Of a stretch of DNA of 64,000 bases, positions 25,209 through 35,378 are shown piece after piece. Source of the stretch: an uncultured Prevotella sp. GTDB lineage: Bacteria > Bacteroidota > Bacteroidia > Bacteroidales > Bacteroidaceae. Each line of letters starts with the position of its first letter. The first letter of the stretch is position 1. Under the pieces are notes generated by a model. It had not been told where the DNA came from, made no database searches, and saw nothing but the letters and a program-made list of their open reading frames with translations. The DNA lies in contig CAJOCR010000010.1 of the NCBI GenBank assembly GCA_905236755.1, forward strand, positions 93,002 to 157,001, read 5' to 3'. The position numbers and the translations under genes are program-made.

Positions 25209-26960
25209 TCAATAATTCAACTCAAGCTGCATCTCATCAACACTTTTTCCAGGCAGAGTCATAGGAACAATATCCTCATCTTCCTTAATAGCACATTCAA
25301 GTATGTATGGACCTTTAGTAGCAATCATCTGCTCTACCTTGGCCCTAAGATCCTTACGGTCAATAGCCACATCATAAGGAATACCATATCCCTTAGCAAC
25401 AGCACTATAATCAGGATTTAGCATACGTGTAAACGAATGACGGCCATCAAACATCAAATCTTGCCACTGACGAACATTACCTAAATAGTTATTATTCAAC
25501 AAGATAATCTTTACTGGTGCTTGCTGTTCCATGATAGTACCTAATTCTTGAATACTCATTTGGAAACCACCATCGCCACAGAAGAAGCATACTGTACGGT
25601 CGGGTGCGCCAAAGGTTGCACCAACAGCAGCGGGCAAGCCAAAACCCATAGTACCAAAGCCACCACTGGTGACAATACTACGCTTTTTATTAAGCTTGAA
25701 ATAGCGACTTGAAATCATTTGGTTCTGGCCTACATCATTTACAAGTACGGCTTCACCATTAGTTACTTCAGAAACAACATTAGCTACTTCGCCCATCAAC
25801 AACGCACCTTCTGTTGGATGAATATCAGGTTCTATAACCTTTTCTTCTTCCAACTTCTGGTATTCTGCGAAACTATCTATCCATTCTTTATGATTGTTCT
25901 TATCTAACAACGCAGTAATAGCTGGCAAAGTTTCTTTGCAATCACCAAGAACAGGAATATCAACCTTTATATTCTTATTTATCTCGGCATGGTCAATATC
26001 AAGATGAATAATCTTTGCTTGCTTGGCATAAGTAGAAGGCAGACCTGTAATACGGTCGCTGAAACGCATACCAATAGCAATGAGCACATCACATTCCTGA
26101 GTCTTCATGTTTGTGCAATAGTTGCCATGCATACCAAGCATGCCCATATCAAGAGGATGATCAGCTGGGAAAGCAGAAAGGCCTAATAATGTACGGCCAC
26201 ATGGTATATCTGCCTTTTCGAGGAAAGCCTTTAGTTCTTCCTGAGCCTCACCAAGTTCTACACCCTGACCAACAAGAGCAAAAGGTTTTTTAGCGCTGTT
26301 GATAAGGGCTGCAGCCTCACGTATCTTATCGTTATCTACTTTTGGATATGGCACATAAGAACGCACATGATCAACCTTCAATGGTTCCCACTTGCACTTA
26401 TGAATCTGTGCATTTTTAGGGAAGTCAAGAACAACAGGACCCGGACGACCACTACGTGCAATATAAAATGCACGACTAACAGCCCAAGCCACATCTTCTG
26501 GACGACGAATCTGATAAGCCCACTTGGTGATTGGCTGAGCACAGCCAACAAGGTCAACCTCCTGAAAAGCGTCAGTACCCAAAGCACCTACACCCACCTG
26601 ACCAGCAATAACCACTAATGGAGTAGAATCCATCATAGCATCTGCAACACCGGTAAGGGTATTGGTTGCACCAGGACCAGAAGTAACAATGGCAACACCT
26701 ACTTCGCCACTAACACGAGCAAACCCCTGAGCAGCATGAGCAGCTGCTTGCTCATGACGTACGAGAATATGGTTGAACCACGCATCCTTGCCACGTGTAC
26801 GATGATAAAGAGCATCGTAAACAGGCATTATGTTTCCACCGGGGTAACCAAATATCGTCTTTACATTCTCTGTATATAGGGCGCGCATCAATATCTCTGC
26901 ACCGGTACATTCGTCACCAATGCATACACCACCCCATCCGTTATTCTTGTTTTCTGCCAT
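25209..26960 (-). CDS. ilvB: Acetolactate synthase large (catalytic) subunit
   Basis: 583 residues, normal length. Thiamine-diphosphate enzyme: catalytic Glu in VRHEQAAAHAAQGFAR; FAD and substrate region MRFSDRITGLPSTYAK; and the ThDP/Mg motif GDGGFQMSIQELGT with the downstream NNNYLGNVRQWQ. It condenses two pyruvates, or pyruvate and 2-oxobutyrate, at the entry to valine, leucine and isoleucine synthesis. It lies 18 bases after ilvD, with ilvN next. Confidence 0.97.
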   Translation of the reverse strand: MAENKNNGWGGVCIGDECTGAEILMRALYTENVKTIFGYPGGNIMPVYDALYHRTRGKDAWFNHILVRHEQAAAHAAQGFARVSGEVGVAIVTSGPGATNTLTGVADAMMDSTPLVVIAGQVGVGALGTDAFQEVDLVGCAQPITKWAYQIRRPEDVAWAVSRAFYIARSGRPGPVVLDFPKNAQIHKCKWEPLKVDHVRSYVPYPKVDNDKIREAAALINSAKKPFALVGQGVELGEAQEELKAFLEKADIPCGRTLLGLSAFPADHPLDMGMLGMHGNYCTNMKTQECDVLIAIGMRFSDRITGLPSTYAKQAKIIHLDIDHAEINKNIKVDIPVLGDCKETLPAITALLDKNNHKEWIDSFAEYQKLEEEKVIEPDIHPTEGALLMGEVANVVSEVTNGEAVLVNDVGQNQMISSRYFKLNKKRSIVTSGGFGTMGFGLPAAVGATFGAPDRTVCFFCGDGGFQMSIQELGTIMEQQAPVKIILLNNNYLGNVRQWQDLMFDGRHSFTRMLNPDYSAVAKGYGIPYDVAIDRKDLRAKVEQMIATKGPYILECAIKEDEDIVPMTLPGKSVDEMQLELNY

Positions 26961-26978
26961 AAAATCCTTAATGATAGA

Positions 26979-28781
26979 TTAATCGATAATTCTTACACCA
27001 CCCTTATCAGCACTTGACACACTCTGTGCATAAGCACGCAAAGCCTTGCTGACGACACGATTTCTCTTGAGTGGCTGCTGAGGACGGGCAGCAAGCTCTT
27101 CATCACTCAGTTTCACCTCTATCTTACGTGATGGAATATCAATAACAATAATATCGCCATCCTTTATCTTTCCTATATTACCTCCTGCTGCTGCCTCAGG
27201 AGAAATATGTCCGATACTCAAGCCTGATGTTCCGCCTGAGAAACGACCATCAGTAATCAGAGCACACTCTTTACCTAAATGACGACTCTTGATATACGAT
27301 GTTGGATAAAGCATTTCCTGCATACCTGGACCACCCTTTGGGCCTTCGTGGGTGATAACAACACAATCACCCGAGTTAACCTTGCCTCCAAGAATACCCT
27401 CGCAGGCATCTTCCTGTGAGTCGAAGCACACTGCAGGACCTTCGAAATGCCACAATTCAGGAGCTACTCCCGCTGTTTTTACAACACAACCGTTCTGTGC
27501 AATATTACCAAAAAGAACAGCCAATCCACCATCTTTAGTGTAAGCATGCTGCAAATCACGGATACAGCCGTTCTCACGATCAGTATCAAGACTCTCCCAA
27601 CGAGTATCCTGTGAACCCATCTCGGTAGAGAACTTTCTACCAGGAGCAGAATGGTATATTCTGTCGGCTTCTGCATCTATATCAGCCTTAGTAATATCAT
27701 ATTTTGAAATCACTTCGTCAAGTGTGTATCCATCAACACGTTTCACATTACCATTGATGAGTCCGCCTTTATTTAGTTCATTCATAATACCAAGAATACC
27801 ACCAGCGCGGTTACATTCCTGAACACTATATTTCTGAGTGTTTGGTGAAAGCATGCACAGACAAGGAACCTTACGACTGAGCGCATCAATATCCTGCATC
27901 TTGAAATCGGCCTCAGCCTCCTGCGCCACAGCCAACAAGTGAAGAACTGTATTGGTACTTCCACCCATAGCTATATCCAATGTCATAGCATTCAAGAAAG
28001 CATCACGAGTAGCAATATTCTTTGGAAGAACACTCTCGTCACCATCCTCATAATAAGCATAAGCATTCTTAACTATCTGGCGAGCTGCCTGCTTAAACAA
28101 CTCTACTCTGTTCTTATGTGTAGCAAGAATTGTTCCATTACCAGGAAGCGAAAGACCAATAGCCTCAGTAAGAGAATTCATTGAGTTTGCAGTAAACATA
28201 CCTGAACAACTACCACAACCAGGACAAGCACATTGCTCAATCTTGGTAAGGTCTTCATCAGAGCACGAATCATCACCACCATTGATCATAGCAGTAATAA
28301 GGTCGGCATTTTGACCCTTCCAGCGTCCAGCCTCCATTGGGCCTCCAGAACAGAAAATTGTTGGAATATTCAAACGCATTGATGCCATCAGCATACCTGG
28401 TGTAACCTTATCGCAATTACTGATACAAATCATAGCGTCTGCCTTGTGAGCATTTACCATATACTCAACAGAATCTGCTATAATATCGCGAGAAGGAAGC
28501 GAATACAGCATGCCATCATGTCCCATGGCAATGCCATCATCAATAGCGATAGTGTTAAACTCTGCTGCATAACAACCCATAGACTCAATTTCTTTCTTTA
28601 CTATCTGACCAATCTCGTGCAGATGAGTATGTCCAGGCACAAACTGAGTAAAACTATTCACAATAGCAATAATAGGTTTGCCAAACTGTTCATGTTTCAT
28701 TCCTGCAGCCACCCATAAGGCACGTGCGCCAGCCATTCTTCTACCTTCTGTACAAATAGCACTTCTCAATTGATGTTTCAT
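26979..28781 (-). CDS. ilvD: Dihydroxy-acid dehydratase
   Basis: 600 residues. Iron-sulfur cluster ligands are in [15 protein letters not shown] and [18 protein letters not shown]; the C-terminal domain carries the [20 protein letters not shown] motif. It dehydrates dihydroxy-isovalerate and its homologue to the 2-oxo acids. First gene of the operon ilvD-ilvB-ilvN-thioesterase-ilvC. Its promoter is the minus TATCTTTG at 28836-28843. Confidence 0.97.
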   Translation of the reverse strand: MKHQLRSAICTEGRRMAGARALWVAAGMKHEQFGKPIIAIVNSFTQFVPGHTHLHEIGQIVKKEIESMGCYAAEFNTIAIDDGIAMGHDGMLYSLPSRDIIADSVEYMVNAHKADAMICISNCDKVTPGMLMASMRLNIPTIFCSGGPMEAGRWKGQNADLITAMINGGDDSCSDEDLTKIEQCACPGCGSCSGMFTANSMNSLTEAIGLSLPGNGTILATHKNRVELFKQAARQIVKNAYAYYEDGDESVLPKNIATRDAFLNAMTLDIAMGGSTNTVLHLLAVAQEAEADFKMQDIDALSRKVPCLCMLSPNTQKYSVQECNRAGGILGIMNELNKGGLINGNVKRVDGYTLDEVISKYDITKADIDAEADRIYHSAPGRKFSTEMGSQDTRWESLDTDRENGCIRDLQHAYTKDGGLAVLFGNIAQNGCVVKTAGVAPELWHFEGPAVCFDSQEDACEGILGGKVNSGDCVVITHEGPKGGPGMQEMLYPTSYIKSRHLGKECALITDGRFSGGTSGLSIGHISPEAAAGGNIGKIKDGDIIVIDIPSRKIEVKLSDEELAARPQQPLKRNRVVSKALRAYAQSVSSADKGGVRIID

Positions 28782-28835
28782 ATCTATAAGTCGTTAATTT
28801 CGTTATTATTTATCCCTCTTTTCATAATGATTATG

Positions 28836-28866
28836 CAAAGATAATCAGTTTTTGTATAACAACCAA
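28836..28866 (-). promoter_or_regulatory. Promoter of the ilv operon
   Basis: Minus-strand TATCTTTG (28836-28843), with a TTG about 20 bases upstream. The palindrome CATAATGATTATG (28823-28835) lies right at the expected transcript start and could be an operator. Confidence 0.6.
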
Positions 28867-29647
28867 CAGTTTTATACTATTTTTCCGCATAATATTAAAG
28901 TTTTACTATATAAACCACTTTATTTCTTACGATTTAAAACAAACACTATTTATATATCATCAACATTTACACCCCAATCAACACAATGCAAAGATACACA
29001 AGAATAGCCACATTAACAATAGATTTCCCACGACTTGTGTCATAATTTCCCACGGCTTGTGAATAAGCCTCTAAAAGGAAGATATTTGTAGTCCATATCT
29101 CCCCTTCACATACATATACTGTTTTTTGCTTGGTAACGGTAACAAGGTAACATTTACACCACAAGCGAATACTCGCCTCAAAAAAAACAAATTTCAACTC
29201 TCTGCCTGGGCTGTTTTTTCTAGCTGGCTGGAAAGTGAAAATTAAGGTTTCCGACAAGAGCACTACATAAAATGTTACCTTGTTACCGTTACCTGCTAAA
29301 AAACTATATATACTACCCCTATATATAACCTTAGATATTTATAATCTTAGTTTATTTCTTAGAAAGGATATACATATATAAGTATCGCGCGTGCGCGATA
29401 TACCTGTTGTAATGGTTTCATTATTTGGCAAACCATAGAATATATACCTATACATTTTTTTTGCTGGTAACGGTAACAAGGTAACATTTCACAGATGTCT
29501 AAATTTCATAAATTTTAGGTATTGTGTAAATTTTTATATAATAGTAATTTTGCACAACGAAAGAAAAAAACTTGATTACAATCAGGTATTTTTTTATACA
29601 ATTTTACAACATCTAAAAATAAGTTTAACTCTATTAAGGTAAAAGAA
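28844..29647. other. Gene-free 800-base region with three GGTAAC repeats
   Basis: AT-rich and without a plausible gene. It carries three near-identical repeat units (listed separately), two TTTCCCACGrCTTGTG copies near 29026-29061, and an 18-bp palindrome TATCGCGCGTGCGCGATA near 29384. The layout recalls iteron-like or binding-site arrays, but no replication or recombinase gene is next to it. Confidence 0.6.
29132..29489. repeat. Three copies of a 24-bp repeat, core GGTAACGGTAACAAGGTAAC
   Basis: Copies at 29132-29155 (plus), 29270-29293 (minus) and 29466-29489 (plus), identical over 24 bp and each preceded by a T-rich run ending in a short GC-containing stretch. Each contains three GGTAAC units. 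The middle copy is inverted relative to the outer two. Confidence 0.85.
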
Positions 29648-29812
29648 ATGAAAGTATTAAAGAAACTATCTGTGTTCATGATTGCTTTAGCTGTAATAGA
29701 CAATCTGTTTGGATACACTCCCAAAACATACTATTGGAACTCGCCCACAACAAAAGGAAGAACCTTCTCGATAGGTCTGTCTATCGATATCGATAAGATA
29801 AAAAAAGGCTGA
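29648..29812 (+). CDS. Small protein of 54 residues
   Basis: ATG at 29648 opens a 54-codon frame. It begins MKVLKKLSVFMIALAVIDNL, a basic start and hydrophobic helix like a signal or membrane segment, then GYTPKTYYWNSPTTKGRTFS and an acidic IDIDK tail. A likely promoter (TAATTTTG, about 29547-29554) precedes it. No known family. The 3' end overlaps the terminator hairpin of folD on the other strand. Confidence 0.45.
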   Translation: MKVLKKLSVFMIALAVIDNLFGYTPKTYYWNSPTTKGRTFSIGLSIDIDKIKKG

Positions 29813-29835
29813 CTCGCATCGCTGCGAATCAGCCT
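29806..29835 (-). terminator. Rho-independent terminator after folD
   Basis: AGGCTGAnTCGCA pairs with TGCGAnTCAGCCT. On the minus strand a T run follows at once, so it ends the ffh-folD transcript. It overlaps the stop of the small plus-strand ORF. Confidence 0.88.
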
Positions 29836-29871
29836 ATAAATTAGAGAGTTATAAAAAAATCAAGTTATTTT

Positions 29872-30750
29872 CTACTTATAAAATTCTTTCTTTCCTGCTG
29901 CCAATGTATTCTTCATCAAAGAACAGATTGTCATTGGACCTACGCCACCGGGAACAGGAGTAATGAAAGAACATTTTGGTGACACCTCGTCAAACTTTAC
30001 ATCACCATTCAAACGGAAACCGCTCTTACGTGATGCATCAGGAACACGTGTTGTACCTACATCAACGATAACCGCACCTTCCTTTACCATATCGGCAGTT
30101 ACGAAATCTGGCTTTCCTATTGCTGCTATGATGATATCAGCTTCCTGACATTCTTTTTTCAGATTCTTCGAATGAGAATGGCATACCGTAACAGTTGCAT
30201 CACCAAACTGCTTCTGCATCATCAGCTGTGCCATTGGCTTTCCAACAATATTGCTTCTACCAAGAACAACACACTTCTTACCACTTGTTTCAATATTATA
30301 GTGCTGTAACAAAGTGATAATTCCAAGTGGAGTAGCCGAAATGAAACAAGGTAAGCCTATAGCCATTCGTCCAACGTTTATTGGATGAAAACCATCTACA
30401 TCCTTACGATAGTCAATAGCCATTATGATTTTCTGCTCATCAATATGCTTTGGCAAAGGCAACTGAACAATGAAACCATCAACATCGTCATCTTTATTCA
30501 GTTTATCAACGCATTCAAGCAGTTCACTTTCGGTTACATCGTCTTCATATCTAATCAATGTAGACTTGAAGCCACATTGCTCACAGGCAATAACCTTATT
30601 CTTAACGTATGTCTCGCTGCCACCATCGTGACCTACAAGCACGGCTGCCAAATGAGGTTGTTTACCACCTGCCGCAACAATCTTTTTCACTTCCTCAGCT
30701 ATTTCTGCCTTTATAGCAGTAGCTGTAGCCTTTCCATCGATTAATGTCAT
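29872..30750 (-). CDS. folD: Methylenetetrahydrofolate dehydrogenase/cyclohydrolase
   Basis: 292 residues. It interconverts methylene-, methenyl- and formyl-tetrahydrofolate for purine, thymidylate and formyl-Met-tRNA supply. Signatures: catalytic Lys region [32 protein letters not shown]-binding [15 protein letters not shown] and the C-terminal [15 protein letters not shown]. It starts 32 bases after ffh and is cotranscribed with it. The Fmt enzyme that uses its formyl product is encoded at 47701. Confidence 0.97.
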   Translation of the reverse strand: MTLIDGKATATAIKAEIAEEVKKIVAAGGKQPHLAAVLVGHDGGSETYVKNKVIACEQCGFKSTLIRYEDDVTESELLECVDKLNKDDDVDGFIVQLPLPKHIDEQKIIMAIDYRKDVDGFHPINVGRMAIGLPCFISATPLGIITLLQHYNIETSGKKCVVLGRSNIVGKPMAQLMMQKQFGDATVTVCHSHSKNLKKECQEADIIIAAIGKPDFVTADMVKEGAVIVDVGTTRVPDASRKSGFRLNGDVKFDEVSPKCSFITPVPGGVGPMTICSLMKNTLAAGKKEFYK

Positions 30751-30782
30751 TTTAGTTTTGAGTTTATTGTCTTATAATAATA

Positions 30783-32123
30783 TTACATTCCAGGTAATTT
30801 CATACCTTTCATTCGTGACATCATACTTGCCATCTGGTTTCCAGTAACCATCTTCATCATCTTACGAGTCTGGTCAAACTGCTTAATCAGGCGGTTTACT
30901 TCCTGAATACTTGTACCAGAACCCTTTGCTATACGATTTTTACGACTGGTGTTCAGAATTTCAGGATTAGTACGCTCTTTTGGAGTCATACTGCGGATAA
31001 TAGCTTCAATACCATTGAAAGCATTATCGTCAATATCAATATCCTTGATAGCCTTACCTACACCAGGAATCATACCAGCAAGTTCCTTGATATTACCCAT
31101 CTTCTTGATCTGTTCTATCTGACCAAGGAAATCGTTGAAGTCAAACTTGTTCTTCTGAATCTTCTTCTGCAAGCGACGAGCCTCTTCCTCATCAAACTGC
31201 TCCTGAGCACGTTCAACAAGAGAAACAACGTCACCCATACCTAAGATACGGTCAGCCATACGAGATGGATGGAACACATCAAGAGCATCCATCTTCTCAC
31301 CTGTACCAATAAACATAATTGGCTTAGAGACAACAGTACGAATACTAAGTGCAGCACCACCACGGGTATCACCATCAAGCTTAGTAAGAATAACACCATC
31401 GAAATTCAAACGATCATTGAATTCTTTTGCAGTGTTAACTGCATCCTGACCGGTCATTGAGTCAACAACAAAGAGAGTCTCATCTGGCTGAATGGCATCT
31501 TTAAGATTCTTAATCTCAGTCATCATCTCTTCGTCAACAGCCAAACGACCTGCAGTATCGACAATAACCAAATCGTATCCCTTAGCCTTTGCTTCCTGAA
31601 TAGCATGTTGAGCAATCTCAACAACATTCTTGTTCTCTGGTTCTGTATATACAGGTACACCAATCTGCTCACCAACAACCTTCAACTGCTCAATAGCTGC
31701 AGGACGATAAACGTCACAAGCAACAAGCAAAGGATTCTTGTTTCCTTTATTTTTCAGACGGTTAGCAAGCTTTCCACTAAATGTTGTTTTACCAGAACCC
31801 TGCAAACCACTCATCAAAATAACAGAAGGATGTCCCTTGAGATTAATCTCAACGGTATCACCACCCATAAGCTCAGCCAATTCATCGTGAACAATCTTCA
31901 CCATCAACTGACCTGGCTTAACAGCAGTAAGCACATTCATACCAAGAGCCTTTTTCTTTACAGTATCTGTAAAGGTCTTAGCTACTTTGTAGTTTACATC
32001 GGCATCAAGGAGGGCACGACGAACGTCCTTTAAAGTTTCAGCTACGTTAATCTCGGTGATTTTTCCTTCACCCTTAAGTATTTTAAAGGAACGATCAAGT
32101 CTGTCGCTTAGATTCTCAAACAT
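30783..32123 (-). CDS. ffh: Signal recognition particle protein Ffh
   Basis: 446 residues. It has an N domain (1-90) and a GTPase G domain with P-loop GLQGSGKTT (106-114), DVYRPAAIEQL, DTAGR and TKLDGDTRGG. The Met-rich M domain ends NQMASMMSRMKGMKLPGM and binds SRP RNA and signal sequences. It brings nascent membrane proteins to FtsY and the Sec translocon. A minus-strand TAATTTTG at 32197-32204 is the likely promoter. The SRP RNA gene is not in the window. Confidence 0.98.
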   Translation of the reverse strand: MFENLSDRLDRSFKILKGEGKITEINVAETLKDVRRALLDADVNYKVAKTFTDTVKKKALGMNVLTAVKPGQLMVKIVHDELAELMGGDTVEINLKGHPSVILMSGLQGSGKTTFSGKLANRLKNKGNKNPLLVACDVYRPAAIEQLKVVGEQIGVPVYTEPENKNVVEIAQHAIQEAKAKGYDLVIVDTAGRLAVDEEMMTEIKNLKDAIQPDETLFVVDSMTGQDAVNTAKEFNDRLNFDGVILTKLDGDTRGGAALSIRTVVSKPIMFIGTGEKMDALDVFHPSRMADRILGMGDVVSLVERAQEQFDEEEARRLQKKIQKNKFDFNDFLGQIEQIKKMGNIKELAGMIPGVGKAIKDIDIDDNAFNGIEAIIRSMTPKERTNPEILNTSRKNRIAKGSGTSIQEVNRLIKQFDQTRKMMKMVTGNQMASMMSRMKGMKLPGM

Positions 32124-32321
32124 AATTTTATTCTATTTTATCTCGTTATGATAATTGAATTACAAGTTTTTAAACTCCTCTACTTTCAGTAGGTTGCAAA
32201 ATTACTAATAAAAAGGTGAACGAATGGAAAAAAACTAATGTTTTAAGTCTTTTTAAATCACTATCGCCTTTTCTTCCACCCGCAAAGAAAGATAAATATA
32301 AATAATAAAAACTACGTTTGA

Positions 32322-33272
32322 CTAATTATCAGCAAATTCAAATCGCGCTATCAAAGGAAGATGATCGCTAAAACCATTATTCCACTTAGCTCCATTAAAG
32401 TTTCTAAAAGGCTTTACTCCTCCATATTTCTTATCGTCTTCTAACAAAAACGGATAATCAGCAATAAAGCACTCTGTTTTCTTATCAGCAAGAGCAGAAC
32501 TACAAAAGATATGATCTAAACTGCCCCATATTCCTTGAAATTTATATGTGCCTTGAGCGCCATTTGTACCCTTAGCATTTGCTGATATTTCTATTAGTCG
32601 GTTTTCAACCAACATATTAAGGCTCTTGTCACCTGTATAGTCATTAAAATCACCTGTTACTATTATATTTGCATCAGCATTCTGATGCCTTATCGAATCA
32701 ATACTCTCACACAAACGTTCAGCTACACATATTCTGAAAGGTCTTGAGAAGCGCTCTCCTCCTGTTCTACTCGGCATGTGAACAACAAAAACGTGTAAGG
32801 TATCACCACTACTAACAACACCAGACACATACAGAATATCTCTTGTTGCACGCATATCCTTAACAGGTTTTATTCTGATTGGATAATGATTTATTGGCAG
32901 AAAGCTTGAAGGCTGATAAAGCAAAGCAACATCAATACCACGCACATCAGGCGAATTAGTCACCAAATACTCATATCTTGCCGTACGCAACAAAGAACGC
33001 TTTGTCAAATCTCTGCACACAGAGTCATTCTCCACCTCACACAAGGCAACCATATCAGGCAATACCCATTCATGTGTTTTATCGTTACTGGCAATAATTT
33101 CCTGACCTATATGGTCAAGCTTACGCCAGTAACGATAATCATTCCAGTGATGATAACTCTCAGGCAAAAACTCTTGGTACTGCTTTAAAGAGTCGTGTTG
33201 TGTATCAAACAGATTCTCACAATTCAACTCCATCAACGTAAATATGCCCAACAGTAATGCCCAGAAACTCAT
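32322..33272 (-). CDS. Endonuclease/exonuclease/phosphatase family protein
   Basis: 316 residues. The EEP fold is evident: LMELNCENLFD at the N-terminus, metal Glu in VALCEVEND, VVHMPSRTGG, the TGDFND motif and the C-terminal FSDHLPLIARF with catalytic Asp-His. The first 14 residues are hydrophobic (MSFWALLLGIFTL) and may be a signal or membrane anchor. Substrate unknown; relatives are nucleases or lipid or sugar phosphatases. It is the last gene of the Phe/Tyr operon, three bases after tyrA, though it has no obvious part in that pathway. Confidence 0.85.
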   Translation of the reverse strand: MSFWALLLGIFTLMELNCENLFDTQHDSLKQYQEFLPESYHHWNDYRYWRKLDHIGQEIIASNDKTHEWVLPDMVALCEVENDSVCRDLTKRSLLRTARYEYLVTNSPDVRGIDVALLYQPSSFLPINHYPIRIKPVKDMRATRDILYVSGVVSSGDTLHVFVVHMPSRTGGERFSRPFRICVAERLCESIDSIRHQNADANIIVTGDFNDYTGDKSLNMLVENRLIEISANAKGTNGAQGTYKFQGIWGSLDHIFCSSALADKKTECFIADYPFLLEDDKKYGGVKPFRNFNGAKWNNGFSDHLPLIARFEFADN

Positions 33273-33275
33273 AAC

Positions 33276-34061
33276 TTACTTAATATCTTCTTTCACATTA
33301 TTGCGAATTTTATTCAGATAAGTCTTAAAACTCTTAGCATCTTTATTATCAATGATTTCTATGAGTTCTTTAAGTTCCGAACGTATCTGACTCACCTGCC
33401 CACTTGTATAGGGGTTGAAGAGTATTTCCTGCAACAGATAATCATCCTCATTCAATACGCCTTTAGCAATACGCATGTGACGCTTAAATGTGGTTCCAGG
33501 AGCATCCTGATGTTTCATCACAGCAGCAAACACAAATGTAGAAACAAAAGGAATACTCAAAGAGTAAGCCACTGTTTCATCATGTTCCTTGAACGTATAT
33601 TCATATATGTTCAGATCGAGCTTATGATAGAGGTCTCTGAAGAAGATACGCCCCATATAATCACCCTCGCTAATGATAATAGCATTCTCTTCGCTCAACT
33701 GGTTGAGATTAGCAAATGTAGGGCCAAACATAGGGTGAGTGCTCACAAACGGATGACCGCTCTGCTCATAAAAATCCTTCAGTCCTGTCTTTACAGATGC
33801 TATATCTGAAATAATACAGTCGTCGGGAAGATATGGCAATACTTCCTTGAATGCCGACAACGTGTATTTTACCGTTACAGCATTAATGACGAGTTCTGGC
33901 TTGAAATCACGAACTTCATCTAATGTCTGAAAACGATAACAGTTGTATGTAAAGCGCAAGCGCTTCGCATCTTTTTCATATACCGCCACCTCATGTTCAA
34001 AAGACAGCAGGTCGATAAAGAAGGAGCCCATTTTTCCGGCTCCCATAATCAGTATTTTCAT
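33276..34061 (-). CDS. tyrA: Prephenate dehydrogenase
   Basis: 261 residues. Rossmann motif MKILIMGAGKMGSFFIDLL, then the conserved SVKTGL segment and a HPMFGPTFANL substrate loop. It oxidises prephenate to 4-hydroxyphenylpyruvate for tyrosine. It lacks a fused chorismate mutase, which is supplied instead by the upstream DAHP synthase fusion. The gaps of 3 bases on each side show tight cotranscription. Confidence 0.92.
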   Translation of the reverse strand: MKILIMGAGKMGSFFIDLLSFEHEVAVYEKDAKRLRFTYNCYRFQTLDEVRDFKPELVINAVTVKYTLSAFKEVLPYLPDDCIISDIASVKTGLKDFYEQSGHPFVSTHPMFGPTFANLNQLSEENAIIISEGDYMGRIFFRDLYHKLDLNIYEYTFKEHDETVAYSLSIPFVSTFVFAAVMKHQDAPGTTFKRHMRIAKGVLNEDDYLLQEILFNPYTSGQVSQIRSELKELIEIIDNKDAKSFKTYLNKIRNNVKEDIK

Positions 34062-34064
34062 GCG

Positions 34065-35129
34065 TTATTCATTAACTATCTGCAGCTGCTGACGAACACT
34101 CTCTTCGTGGATAAGCTCAAAAACATGAGCAGCAAACTGTGGGTCCATACCGCACAAACTTGCCTGAGCACCACGCTTCTCAAGAATCTCACTATAGCGG
34201 TTTGCCTGCAACACAGTCATGTTATGTTCTTTCTTGAAGGTTCCTATCTCACGGCAAACACGGAAACGCTTTGCCAACAGTTCCATCAAGTTATTATCAA
34301 GTTCGTCTATCTGACGACGCAACTGACCTATTCCCTCTGTTGAAGTGTGCTCGTCACGAACAACAAGCAAGCTAAGAATATAATCCAGAATATCTGGTGT
34401 TACCTGCTGCTTAGCGTCGCTCCATGCTTCATCTGGGTTACAATGACTTTCAACAATAAGTCCGTCAAGACCTAAGTCCATTGCCTGCTGACATAATGGA
34501 GCAATAAGGTCTCTACGGCCACCAATATGACTTGGGTCACAGATGATTGGCAACTCTGGTATTCTACGATGAAGTTCTATTGCTATCTGCCACATAGGGA
34601 GATTACGATAAATTTTCTTGTCGTATGAAGAGAAACCACGATGAATAGCACCCAAGCGCTTTATACCTGCCTGATTGATACGCTGCATGGCACCTATCCA
34701 CAACTCAAGATCTGGGTTAACAGGGTTCTTCACCAATACCGGACCTTCAAAGCCTTTCAAACTGTCGGCAAGTTCCTGCACAGCAAAAGGATTGGCTGTT
34801 GTACGCGCACCTACCCACAGTATGTCAATACCATATTTACGAGCCAGTTCAACGTGTTCAGGAGTAGCCACCTCCGTTGCGGTAAGCATACCTGTTTCTT
34901 CTTTCACACGCTGCATCCAAGGCAAAGCAGCCTCTCCGTGTCCTTCAAAGCCACCTGGTTTTGTGCGTGGTTTCCACACTCCAGCACGAAACATATGGCA
35001 GCCTTTATCGGCAAGTTCTTTAGCGGTTGTCATTACCTGCTCCTCTGTTTCTGCTGAACATGGTCCAGCTATAACAATAGGGCGTTCGTTATCACTTGGT
35101 AAATTTAGAGGTTCTAATTCCAGTTCCAT
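34065..35129 (-). CDS. Bifunctional DAHP synthase / chorismate mutase
   Basis: 354 residues. The N-terminal 260 are a type I-beta DAHP synthase (IAGPCSAETEEQVM, then AGVWKPRTKPGGFEGHGEAA; metal and phosphate residues in CDPSHIGGRRDLI). The C-terminal 90 are an AroQ-type chorismate mutase (LRRQIDELDNNLMELLAKRF and the Arg/Lys that follow). One protein thus feeds the shikimate pathway at its start and draws from chorismate at its branch. The fusion is known in Bacteroidetes and some Firmicutes, where the mutase domain gives feedback control by prephenate. Third gene of the operon. Confidence 0.94.
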   Translation of the reverse strand: MELELEPLNLPSDNERPIVIAGPCSAETEEQVMTTAKELADKGCHMFRAGVWKPRTKPGGFEGHGEAALPWMQRVKEETGMLTATEVATPEHVELARKYGIDILWVGARTTANPFAVQELADSLKGFEGPVLVKNPVNPDLELWIGAMQRINQAGIKRLGAIHRGFSSYDKKIYRNLPMWQIAIELHRRIPELPIICDPSHIGGRRDLIAPLCQQAMDLGLDGLIVESHCNPDEAWSDAKQQVTPDILDYILSLLVVRDEHTSTEGIGQLRRQIDELDNNLMELLAKRFRVCREIGTFKKEHNMTVLQANRYSEILEKRGAQASLCGMDPQFAAHVFELIHEESVRQQLQIVNE

Positions 35130-35378
35130 AATATCTTCTTTTTATGTTTCTATTTTTATTGACATTAAACAACCTCCTCTCCGATTGAAAACCGAAAGCA
35201 AACTATTGGCATTTCAATCAAATTTTATCTGTTGGGTAGCCCCATGTAAAATTGAAAGATGGAAATAATGAAAGATTTAAATATTATATCGGCATAGTCG
35301 ACTAATCTTCAATGTTCAATTTTCAATATTCAATAGCGAAGCTCCGCTTCGCGCTGGGGATGGGGGAGGTTTCTATTA
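35130..35378. repeat. Repeat-filled gap inside the Phe/Tyr operon
   Basis: Between the aminotransferase and DAHP synthase genes. It holds TTCAATGTTCAATTTTCAAT runs, a GCGAAGCTCCGCTTCGC hairpin (35336-35352) and a GC-rich GGGGATGGGGGAGG tail. Either the operon is transcribed through it or the second part has a separate promoter that I could not identify. Confidence 0.6.

Noticed and set aside
28844..29647. Chromosomal replication origin
   Set aside because: No DnaA-box clusters, dnaA or dnaN nearby; the GGTAAC repeats do not resemble DnaA boxes.
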